Source: CAZSRL01 sp964609615 (GTDB lineage Bacteria; Bacillota_I; Bacilli_A; RF39; UBA660). From it: a stretch of DNA of 64,000 nt. The number at the start of each line of letters is the position of its first letter. Positions within the stretch are counted from its first letter, which is position 1. The stretch covers positions 29,511-93,510 of the forward strand of contig CAZSRL010000001.1 in NCBI GenBank assembly GCA_964609615.1, in the 5' to 3' direction. The notes below the pieces were generated by a model. That model was not told the DNA's origin. It ran no database searches and was given only the letters and a program-made list of their open reading frames with translations. Position numbers and translations under genes: made by a program. Shown piece after piece: positions 8,390 through 15,423 of this stretch.

Positions 8390-10518
8390 ACTCTTTTCAC
8401 TTCTTTCATTTCGTATGCTTGTATAATATCTCCTTCTCTTATATCTGAGTAATTTTCGACTGTAATACCGCAATCAAATCCGTTTTTAACTTCTTTTACA
8501 CTGTCTTTTTCTTTTTGAAGTGAATTTATTTTACCATCAAATAATACTATCGAATCTCTTATTACTCTTGCTAAAGAATCTCTTTTTACAATACCACTCA
8601 CTACATGGCAGCCTGCAATAGTTCCAACTTTAGAAAATTTATAAAGTTTTCTAACTTCAACTTCTCCAGTTATTTCTTCTTCATATTCTGGATCTAATAA
8701 TCCTTTCATAGCAAGTTCAATTTCTTCAACAAGTTTATAAATTATATTATAAAGTCTAATGTCAACATCATATTCTTTTGCTATTTCCTTTGTTTTGCTA
8801 TCAGGTATTACATTAAATCCAATAACAATCGCTTCACTAGCATTAGCAAGTACTATATCACTTTCAGTAATAGCTCCTATGCCACTACGAATAATATTTA
8901 CTCTAACTCCTTCAACTTCAATCTTTTCAAGCGAGTTTTTAACAGCTTCTTCACTACCTTTAACGTCTGCTTTTAACACAATGTTTATTTCTTTTCTTCC
9001 TTCTTTTATAGAATCAAATATTTCATCTAAACTTAGTGCTTTTTTAACAAATCTTTTTTTCTTTTCTTTTTCTTTTCTTTTTTCAGCAATCTTCTTGGCT
9101 TCTTTTTCATCTTCAAATGCCATAAATCTATCTCCAGCTACTGGTATTTCATTTAGCCCTGTAATTTCAACAGGTGTAGATGGTATAGCAGATACTATAT
9201 TTTTTCCATTTGAATCTTTTAATGTTCTTACTTTACCATGTGTACTACCTACTACTATTGGATCTCCAATACGAAGTGTTCCATTTTGAATAAGTAGTGT
9301 AGTTATTCCTCCAACACTTTTATCGTGCCTTGATTCAATTACTGTTCCCATTGCATATTTATTAGGATTCGCTTTTAATTCTAACATTTCTGATAATGCA
9401 AGTAAGTTTTCTAATAAAAGTACTACTCCTTCTCCTGTGTGAGCACTTACTTTAACAAATATTGTATCTCCGCCCCATTCTTCTGGTGTAAGACCTAATT
9501 CACTTAATTCACTCATTATTTTATCAACTTGTGCGCCTGGTTTATCAATTTTGTTTACTGCTACTACAATTGGAACTCCTGCTGCTTTTGAGTGTTCTAT
9601 TGCTTCTTTTGTTTGAGGCATCACTCCATCATCTGCTGCAACAATTATAATTACTATATCTGTAACACTTGCTCCTCTTGCTCTCATTTCCGTAAATGCA
9701 GCATGACCTGGTGTATCTATAAAAGTAATTCTTTTACCTTCATATTCTACTTGATATGCTCCTATATGTTGAGTTATTCCACCTGCTTCTCCACTTACTA
9801 CATGTGACTTTCTTATGTAATCAAGTAAAGTTGTTTTACCATGATCTACATGTCCCATAATTGTTATAACTGGAGCTCTTTGTATTAAATCTTTTTCATT
9901 TTCTTTTACTTCATATTCTTCAAAATTACTTATGTCTGATGCACTTTCTTTACTAAGATTCTTTTTATATTCTAGACATATAATACTTGCAGTGTCAAAA
10001 TCAATACTTTCATTTATTGATATCATTAAACCTAAAGACATTAATTTTTGAATAATTTCTGTGTCTGTAATGTTTAATTCTTGAGCTAATTCTTTAACAC
10101 TCATACCATCTTTATAAATAATACTATTTTTATCTACTTCTTTTTTATTACTTTGAAGTTTTGTTTTCTTTTTATATTGAGCTTTCTTTTCTTTTAAGTA
10201 TTTTTCATTACTATCAGTTTTTTCAACTTCTATTTTCTTTTCTGGTTTCTTTTTTATTTTTTGAACATTAACATCTTCAGATTCTATATCATTTTCTTCT
10301 ATTAAACTTTCAGCTCTTTCATCAAGCTCATCTTCTTGGTCGTATTCTTCATTATTATTTGCTAATGTTTCATTAAAACAATTATCTAATATAATAATGT
10401 CTTCATCTTCAAGAATATCATTTTCATTATTAACATTTATATCAAATTCTTTTGCTTTTTTTAATATTTCTTCTACTGATACATTCATTTCTATTGAATA
10501 TTCTTTAACATTCATCAT
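8386..10518 (-). CDS. infB: Translation initiation factor IF-2
   Basis: 710 residues. Two short IF2_N-type helical domains (about 1-50 and 145-190) flank a very charged Lys/Glu linker. The G domain starts at GHVDHGKTTLLD (about 217), with DTPGH and NKID motifs following. Domains II-IV (fMet-tRNA binding) complete a normal short Gram-positive IF-2. Two consecutive ATGs (10518 and 10515) follow AGAGGTGATATT, and the second has the better spacing. It lies 16 bases after ylxR. The small L7Ae-like gene ylxQ, usually between ylxR and infB in Bacilli, is absent. Confidence 0.97.
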   Translation of the reverse strand: MMNVKEYSIEMNVSVEEILKKAKEFDINVNNENDILEDEDIIILDNCFNETLANNNEEYDQEDELDERAESLIEENDIESEDVNVQKIKKKPEKKIEVEKTDSNEKYLKEKKAQYKKKTKLQSNKKEVDKNSIIYKDGMSVKELAQELNITDTEIIQKLMSLGLMISINESIDFDTASIICLEYKKNLSKESASDISNFEEYEVKENEKDLIQRAPVITIMGHVDHGKTTLLDYIRKSHVVSGEAGGITQHIGAYQVEYEGKRITFIDTPGHAAFTEMRARGASVTDIVIIIVAADDGVMPQTKEAIEHSKAAGVPIVVAVNKIDKPGAQVDKIMSELSELGLTPEEWGGDTIFVKVSAHTGEGVVLLLENLLALSEMLELKANPNKYAMGTVIESRHDKSVGGITTLLIQNGTLRIGDPIVVGSTHGKVRTLKDSNGKNIVSAIPSTPVEITGLNEIPVAGDRFMAFEDEKEAKKIAEKRKEKEKKKRFVKKALSLDEIFDSIKEGRKEINIVLKADVKGSEEAVKNSLEKIEVEGVRVNIIRSGIGAITESDIVLANASEAIVIGFNVIPDSKTKEIAKEYDVDIRLYNIIYKLVEEIELAMKGLLDPEYEEEITGEVEVRKLYKFSKVGTIAGCHVVSGIVKRDSLARVIRDSIVLFDGKINSLQKEKDSVKEVKNGFDCGITVENYSDIREGDIIQAYEMKEVKRV

Positions 10519-10534
10519 AATATCACCTCTATTT

Positions 10535-10795
10535 CTATTTTATTAAATCTAATAACTTATTATAAATATCATCTGGTATTTGTTTTTCTAAATATCTTTC
10601 TAATATTTTAGTTTTTTTTGCTTTATTTATTACACTTTCTTCTTTTTTTAAATAACATCCTCTACCGTTTTGCTTTCCAGTTTCATCAATTACTATTTCT
10701 CCATCTGGAGTTCTTAATATTCTAATTAATTCTTTCTTTTCAAATTTTTCCTTTGTTACCACACAAGTTCTCATTGGAATTTTTTTATTTTTCAT
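10535..10795 (-). CDS. ylxR: YlxR (RnpM) RNA-binding protein, DUF448
   Basis: 86 residues with the family signature: MRTCVVT near the start, LIRILRTPDGEIVID, then GRGCYLKK. In Bacillus this small cytoplasmic protein sits between nusA and infB and has been linked to RNase P modulation (RnpM). The gene overlaps the 3' end of nusA by 11 bases (10785-10795), so it is translationally coupled. Length and gene order are those of the family. Confidence 0.93.
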   Translation of the reverse strand: MKNKKIPMRTCVVTKEKFEKKELIRILRTPDGEIVIDETGKQNGRGCYLKKEESVINKAKKTKILERYLEKQIPDDIYNKLLDLIK

Positions 10796-11864
10796 TTATT
10801 TCTTCGTTTATTTCTTTCATTGTTTTTATATTGATTTGATGTTTAGTAAGTCTACTAGCAAGTTTTATATTTATTCCTTTTTTTCCTATTGCTAAACTTA
10901 GATTTTCTTCATCCGCAATAGCAAGAACTTCATGGTCTTTTTCTGAAACTAAATTAATTATTAAGTTTTTAGCAGGACTTAATGCATTTTTTATATATTG
11001 TTCTATATCATCATTATAAAGAATTAAATCTACTTTTTCTCCATTTAATTCCTTTATTATATTTGCGATACGAGATCCTTTTTCTCCAATACATGCTCCT
11101 ATAGGATCAATTTTTGAATCAGTTGATGAAATTGAAACTTTACTTCTTACTCCAGCTTCACGAGCAACTCCATGCATTAATAAAATACCTTCTTTAAATT
11201 CTGGTATTTCAATTTCAAATAGTCTTTTTACAAATCCAAAATGTTTACGACTAACTAAAATAAGAGGCCCTTTTGTAGTACTTTCAACTTTAGTAATATA
11301 TACTTTAATACTAGTACCCATTCTTAATTTTTCACCTGGTATTATTTCTGTTTTAGGAAGTATTGCTCTTGTTTTACCTAAATCTACATAATAATTTCTT
11401 GCATCTTCCATTGCAAGAAAACCTACCATCATTTCATTTTCTTTATCACTAAATTCATTCATGACGTTTTCTCTTTCAGCTTCTCTAATCTTTTGCATAA
11501 CAACTTGTTTAGCTGCTCCTGCAGCAACTCTTCCAAAGTCTTTTGGAGTAACTTCTTCTAAAATAGTATCTCCTACTTTTATTTTTTTATCTTTTTCTTT
11601 TGCTTCATCTAGTAAAAGATATGTTTTTATTTCACTTTCTTCATCTGGTTCTTCAGATAATACTGTGTATACTTTAAATATTTTAATATTTCCAGTTTTA
11701 ACATCAACATCTACTTTAACATCAGCATTTTCCCCAAAATTCTTTTTATATGCAGTTGCAAGTGCTGCTTGCATTGCATCAACTACTATATTTTGGTCAA
11801 TCCCCTTTTCTTCTACTATAAAATCAAGCGCTTTTTTAAATTCACTAGCGTTCATTATTTCCAC
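10785..11864 (-). CDS. nusA: Transcription termination/antitermination factor NusA
   Basis: 359 residues, close to the ~370 of Bacillus NusA. It has the RNAP-binding N-terminal domain, an S1 domain (about 135-200), KH1 with GACIGEKGSRIANI and KH2 with AIGKKGINIKLASR. The C-terminal acidic repeats of enterobacterial NusA are absent, as usual for Firmicutes. The start at 11864 is GTG with AGGA seven bases upstream. An ATG at 11855 (MNASEFKKAL) is the alternative. The gene overlaps rimP by 20 bases. Its own operon leader contains a terminator-like hairpin (12131-12153), a possible target of NusA autoregulation. Confidence 0.95.
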   Translation of the reverse strand: MEIMNASEFKKALDFIVEEKGIDQNIVVDAMQAALATAYKKNFGENADVKVDVDVKTGNIKIFKVYTVLSEEPDEESEIKTYLLLDEAKEKDKKIKVGDTILEEVTPKDFGRVAAGAAKQVVMQKIREAERENVMNEFSDKENEMMVGFLAMEDARNYYVDLGKTRAILPKTEIIPGEKLRMGTSIKVYITKVESTTKGPLILVSRKHFGFVKRLFEIEIPEFKEGILLMHGVAREAGVRSKVSISSTDSKIDPIGACIGEKGSRIANIIKELNGEKVDLILYNDDIEQYIKNALSPAKNLIINLVSEKDHEVLAIADEENLSLAIGKKGINIKLASRLTKHQINIKTMKEINEEINEK

Positions 11865-12105
11865 TTACCTTTCCTGATACATCTAAAACATATTCTTCTT
11901 TAATTAAATCTAATTTATCAATTATTGGATTAATTATTTTAGTTGCTTTTACTGTCATTTTTAAATCAACAACATCACTATTTACTACAATAAATAATGT
12001 CCTTTGCCCATCTTCTTCTCCAAAATAAATATCATCTACTTCTATATTTTCTTTTAGAAGAGGTTCTTTTATCTCAGCTTTTATTTTTTCCAATTCTGTT
12101 TTAAT
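11845..12105 (-). CDS. rimP: RimP-like ribosome maturation factor, N-domain only, apparent ATT start
   Basis: Position before nusA and sequence (IEVDDIYFGEEDGQ, then EEYVLDVSGK) match the N-terminal alpha/beta domain of RimP, the 30S assembly factor. The protein ends after about 86 residues at the point where normal RimP (~150 residues) passes into its SH3-like C-terminal domain, which is missing. The conventional start would be TTG at 12093, but that is 18 bases from the very strong AGGAGGTG (12112-12119). The in-frame ATT at 12103-12105 has ideal 6-base spacing, with an in-frame TAA just before it, and gives an N-terminus KTELEKIKAEI. I therefore place the start at ATT. If the start is TTG, the gene is 82 residues. 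Confidence 0.75.
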   Translation of the reverse strand: MKTELEKIKAEIKEPLLKENIEVDDIYFGEEDGQRTLFIVVNSDVVDLKMTVKATKIINPIIDKLDLIKEEYVLDVSGKVSGNNER

Positions 12106-12130
12106 TTAAAACACCTCCTAACAAAATTTA

Positions 12131-12153
12131 AAGAGTGGGAAACTCCCACTCTT
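12131..12153 (-). terminator. Terminator-like hairpin in the leader of the rimP-nusA operon
   Basis: A perfect 10-bp stem (12131-12140 with 12144-12153), 3-base loop, followed in the minus-strand RNA by TAAATTTTG. It lies downstream of the promoter at 12167-12195 and just before the rimP ribosome site, so every rimP-nusA transcript from that promoter crosses it. It may also terminate the upstream gene. Confidence 0.75.
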
Positions 12154-12166
12154 CGTTGCTTAATAT

Positions 12167-12195
12167 ATTATAGCAAATACAACTCTAATACACAA
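12167..12195 (-). promoter_or_regulatory. Promoter of the rimP-nusA-infB operon
   Basis: Minus strand -35 TTGTGT (12190-12195), 17-base spacer, extended -10 TGCTATAAT (TATAAT 12167-12172). Predicted start near 12160. Confidence 0.75.
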
Positions 12196-12202
12196 GTAAA
12201 AC

Positions 12203-12865
12203 TTACCTAGTCATTTTTGATTTATTATAAAACTTTTCATAAAGTTCTTTACAAAATACATCTTTATACTTATATTCTTCTAAAAACTCTTCAAGTCCAG
12301 GTCTTCTATTTTTTTCTTCTTGAGTAATATCACTATATTCCAACTTTGGATATTTTATTTTATTAATTATTTTTATTTGATAATAATCAGTTAAACTAAA
12401 TTCTTCTTCATCTTTTCGTTGAAGAATTATAACATGTGTATCTCCTTCATATAATACTATTGGTAAATCTCTATCAATTCTATAATCAGTTATTGCTGTT
12501 TGAAAATCAGTATCAGGGTCCATTATTCTTCCCCATTTACCAACAAATTCAGATGTTTTAATAAAATCATATAATGTAATAAATTTTTCTTTTAATTCTT
12601 CATCTGTAACGTTTAACATGGAAAATTCATTAAATGTTTCTACATTATAATAGTTTATATTTTGTAATGTTAAACTACCATTTTTATCTTTAATGCATAT
12701 TAAAAATTCATCCATATGTTCAGTATTTATATCTCCTGGGATTTTTACTTTATATTTTTCTCCTTTAGATAGTTTATTGCCAATAATATTATGTAATTGT
12801 GCTTCTTCTAAAGTATATTTATCAGGTTTTATTTTTATGTAGATATTTTTTTCTCTATTTTCCAT
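12203..12865 (-). CDS. Unknown 220-residue cytoplasmic protein
   Basis: I do not recognise this protein. It has no signal peptide, membrane helix or known catalytic motif. The composition is acidic and lysine-rich, with mixed alpha/beta character. A central segment (about 105-155) holds GKWGRIMDPDTDFQTAI followed by strands (PIVLYEGDTHVIILQR). It is a single gene between the rimP-nusA operon and tRNA-Met. The start at 12865 follows AGGAGAATTAT. Its codon use and A/T content match its neighbours. Confidence 0.7.
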   Translation of the reverse strand: MENREKNIYIKIKPDKYTLEEAQLHNIIGNKLSKGEKYKVKIPGDINTEHMDEFLICIKDKNGSLTLQNINYYNVETFNEFSMLNVTDEELKEKFITLYDFIKTSEFVGKWGRIMDPDTDFQTAITDYRIDRDLPIVLYEGDTHVIILQRKDEEEFSLTDYYQIKIINKIKYPKLEYSDITQEEKNRRPGLEEFLEEYKYKDVFCKELYEKFYNKSKMTR

Positions 12866-12911
12866 ATAATTCTCCTCAATTATATTATATTATTAAATAC
12901 TTTATAAATCA

Positions 12912-12937
12912 AATAAAAAAAGAATTGTAAAATTCTT
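12912..12937 (-). terminator. Terminator after tRNA-Met
   Basis: A 7-bp stem AAGAATT/AATTCTT (12920-12926, 12931-12937) followed in the minus-strand RNA by a long U-run. Confidence 0.75.
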
Positions 12938-12946
12938 AATTTGAAT

Positions 12947-13023
12947 TGGTAGCGGCGGAGAGACTTGAACTCTCAACCTCACGGGTATGAACCGTGCACT
13001 CTAGCCAGTTGAGCTACACCGCC
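12947..13023 (-). tRNA. tRNA-Met (CAU), elongator type
   Basis: 77 bases with encoded CCA. Acceptor stem GGCGGTG pairs with CGCCGCT (G1-U72 and one internal wobble). It has a D-arm, an anticodon arm CACGG-TTCATAC-CCGTG, and a T-arm GAGAG-TTCAAGT-CTCTC. The sequence is nearly the Bacillus elongator tRNA-Met. The paired first position argues against an initiator tRNA. Confidence 0.95.
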
Positions 13024-13043
13024 ATGTGCTACTTAATATTAAC

Positions 13044-13072
13044 AAAAAAATAACACTTTTTCAAGTATTATT
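13044..13072 (-). terminator. Terminator of the 124-residue unknown gene
   Basis: A 10-bp stem (one G-U) with a GAAA-type loop and a following U7 run in the minus-strand RNA, directly after the stop at 13073. Confidence 0.75.
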
Positions 13073-13447
13073 TTAAATCCATCTAGGAATATAAATATTT
13101 CTTGTGTAACCTTCTGTATATTTGTTAAATAATTCTATTAATTTATTAACAACATAATTAATAACATTTTTTACATCAGATGATACTTTTATATGTATGA
13201 TTTCTTTTTTTATTTCACCTCTAAAGTGAAAATCATCCATATATTTTTTTAATAATTCATCTATCTTTTTTAATTGTTCTATTTGTGTTTTATCATTTAA
13301 GTCAACATTAAAAACAAATTCTTCATATATCTTAATAAGTCTATTTGTTATGTTGTCTCCTTCATAAAAATCACAATCAATAATCTTATTAAAATTAGGA
13401 CAATAATCAAGTATTTTTTTGTTATAATAAAAACTATTTTTCATCAT
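13073..13447 (-). CDS. Unknown small protein
   Basis: 124 residues, not recognised. It is soluble and helical, with many Asp, Lys, Asn and Tyr. There is no signal peptide or membrane segment. The frame is open to an ATG at 13459, but that codon overlaps the GGAGG ribosome site that serves ATG 13447, so 13447 (or the ATG right after it) is the start. A single gene between tRNA-Met and rseP with its own terminator. Confidence 0.6.
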   Translation of the reverse strand: MMKNSFYYNKKILDYCPNFNKIIDCDFYEGDNITNRLIKIYEEFVFNVDLNDKTQIEQLKKIDELLKKYMDDFHFRGEIKKEIIHIKVSSDVKNVINYVVNKLIELFNKYTEGYTRNIYIPRWI

Positions 13448-13490
13448 ATCATCCTCCATAATATTATTTTATATTATAAGTATTAGTTTG

Positions 13491-14540
13491 TCAAAACAAA
13501 TTGAGTATATCATTATAAGTTACAAACAACATTAATAATATAAGTAATAAAAATCCAAATGCATTAAGAAAACTTTCAATGTTAGGATTAATTTTAGAGC
13601 CTTTTATCTTTTCAATTATTATGAGTAAAATTCTACCACCGTCAAATACTGGGATTGGTATCAAATTAATAATAGCAACATTAACACTCAAAAACGCTAT
13701 TAAATATAATAAACTTTCCATTCCACTTGCTTTTACATTATCAATTACAGAAAACATTCCAACAGGTCCACTAAGTTTATTCATAGCAACTTTTCCTGTG
13801 AATAATTTCTCTAATATATCTCCAATTGAATTAATCATGCTAACAAATTTTGTTCCGGTATATTCTAAAGCAGGAATAACACCGTATTCTTTTTTTGTGC
13901 TAACAGAGATTCCGAATACATATTTTTCATCTCCATCTTTTTTTATTTTTTTTGGATAAACATTTGTATATTCAGTTGTTCCATCTTCTCTTTGTATTTC
14001 AAATAAATAGTTCTTTTTTACATTTTTTACATTAAGTTCTAGTACTATTTCATCCCAAGAAGATATTTTTTTATTATCTATGCTTAATATTAAATCATTT
14101 TTTTTGATTCCAGCAACATATGCTGGATAATCTTTTAATACACTACCAACAACAGGTTTTGTTTCTGGAGAACCAAATATTAATCCACTTGCGAAAAGAA
14201 TTAATAATGCTAAAATAAGATTCATTACAATACCTGCTAGTAAAACAACTATTTTTTCAATAAATGTTTTATTCTCTAGTATTTGATTCTTTTTTAACTT
14301 AGTATTAGTTCCTCTTTCATTAGCCATTGAAACATATCCTCCAACAGCAAACAGTCTTAATGTGTATTCTGTTTCATCATTCTTTCTTTTAAAAGAAAAT
14401 ATTTTAGGACCCATTCCTAAACAAAATTCATATACATATATTCCTCTTTTTTTAGCAACTAAAAAATGTCCAAACTCATGTATAGATATTAAGATTCCTA
14501 AAATTACAAATAAAATTATTAATGTTATTATAAAATTCAT
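13491..14540 (-). CDS. rseP: Site-2 zinc metalloprotease RseP/RasP
   Basis: 349 residues. The first membrane helix contains HEFGH (21-25), the zinc-binding and catalytic motif. A PDZ-like domain lies at about 115-200, and the third zinc ligand is in FDGG (Asp about 300) within a later membrane helix. The protein ends with a further membrane helix. The family cleaves transmembrane anti-sigma factors and signal-peptide remnants within the membrane. It follows cdsA by 11 bases, the usual cdsA-rseP order of Gram-positive genomes, though uppS and dxr are not adjacent here. Confidence 0.95.
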   Translation of the reverse strand: MNFIITLIILFVILGILISIHEFGHFLVAKKRGIYVYEFCLGMGPKIFSFKRKNDETEYTLRLFAVGGYVSMANERGTNTKLKKNQILENKTFIEKIVVLLAGIVMNLILALLILFASGLIFGSPETKPVVGSVLKDYPAYVAGIKKNDLILSIDNKKISSWDEIVLELNVKNVKKNYLFEIQREDGTTEYTNVYPKKIKKDGDEKYVFGISVSTKKEYGVIPALEYTGTKFVSMINSIGDILEKLFTGKVAMNKLSGPVGMFSVIDNVKASGMESLLYLIAFLSVNVAIINLIPIPVFDGGRILLIIIEKIKGSKINPNIESFLNAFGFLLLILLMLFVTYNDILNLF

Positions 14541-14551
14541 AAATTATCCCC

Positions 14552-15346
14552 TTATAAAAAGTATGATACAAAACTAAATGCTAGCATAACAAATAATATG
14601 CTATCTAATCTATCTAATGCTCCCCCATGTCCTGGCATAATATTTGAAAAATCTTTTGTATTGTAATATCTCTTAATTGAAGAGAATACTAAATCTCCCA
14701 TTTGACCAACTATACTTAATAAAGTAACAATTGCTATTAAAATAAATATATTTCCAGTAAAACTAAATGCTGTTATATAAAAAACTGTACTTATAAATAC
14801 ACCTAAAATAGTTCCTCCTAAAAAACCTTCCCATGTTTTATTAGGAGATATACTAGGAACCATTTTATGTTTCCCTATTAATCGACCAGTAACATATGCA
14901 AAAATATCAGTAAACATTGTTAATAATAATAAGAATATTAAATAATTTAAATCAAATTCTCTTACTACAATTAAATAATTAAATGCAGTCCCTAAAAAGA
15001 ATATAACTCCAATTATAAATAAAGCATCTGAGATATTATATCTTTTATTATTGTGATAAAACACAAGTGGTAATAATATTAAAAACAATATTAATGTTAT
15101 CACTCTATAATCAATTACAAAACCATCACCAGATCCAGCTGTTAAAATTAAGGCTAGCATTGAAATCATTCCAACTATTCTAATTAATAATGGTGTTTTC
15201 TTTTCTTTATCTTTTAATCTAGATATTTCCCAGTAACCTATAAGACCTATTGCTGCTACTGCAAGTTTAAATACGATTCCTCCTATAAAAATTATTGGTA
15301 CAAGTATTATCAATGCTACAATAGCACTTATAACTCTTTGTTTCAT
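14552..15346 (-). CDS. cdsA: Phosphatidate cytidylyltransferase
   Basis: 264 residues, about eight membrane helices. PNKTWEGFLGG at about 168 and the C-terminal CDS signature (GDLVFSSIKRYYNTKDF followed by PGHGGALDRLDS) are diagnostic. It makes CDP-diacylglycerol from phosphatidic acid and CTP in the cytoplasmic membrane, the precursor of phosphatidylglycerol, which in turn feeds lipoteichoic acid synthesis by the LtaS-like protein in this window. It is upstream of rseP in the same transcript. Confidence 0.96.
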   Translation of the reverse strand: MKQRVISAIVALIILVPIIFIGGIVFKLAVAAIGLIGYWEISRLKDKEKKTPLLIRIVGMISMLALILTAGSGDGFVIDYRVITLILFLILLPLVFYHNNKRYNISDALFIIGVIFFLGTAFNYLIVVREFDLNYLIFLLLLTMFTDIFAYVTGRLIGKHKMVPSISPNKTWEGFLGGTILGVFISTVFYITAFSFTGNIFILIAIVTLLSIVGQMGDLVFSSIKRYYNTKDFSNIMPGHGGALDRLDSILFVMLAFSFVSYFL

Positions 15347-15399
15347 TTACTTCACCTACTCTTAATTCATTATATCATAAAAAAAATAATATTAGAATA

Positions 15400-15423
15400 A
15401 AATCATCACTTTTATGATGATTT
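15400..15423 (-). terminator. dnaE terminator
   Basis: A 9-bp stem AAATCATCA/TGATGATTT (15400-15408, 15415-15423) with a U-rich tail, overlapping the dnaE stop at 15422. Confidence 0.7.

Noticed and set aside
12947..13023. Initiator tRNA or tRNA-Ile2 with CAU anticodon
   Set aside because: The first acceptor pair is formed (G-U) and the body is nearly the Bacillus elongator tRNA-Met; an Ile2 identity cannot be fully excluded without the tilS context.
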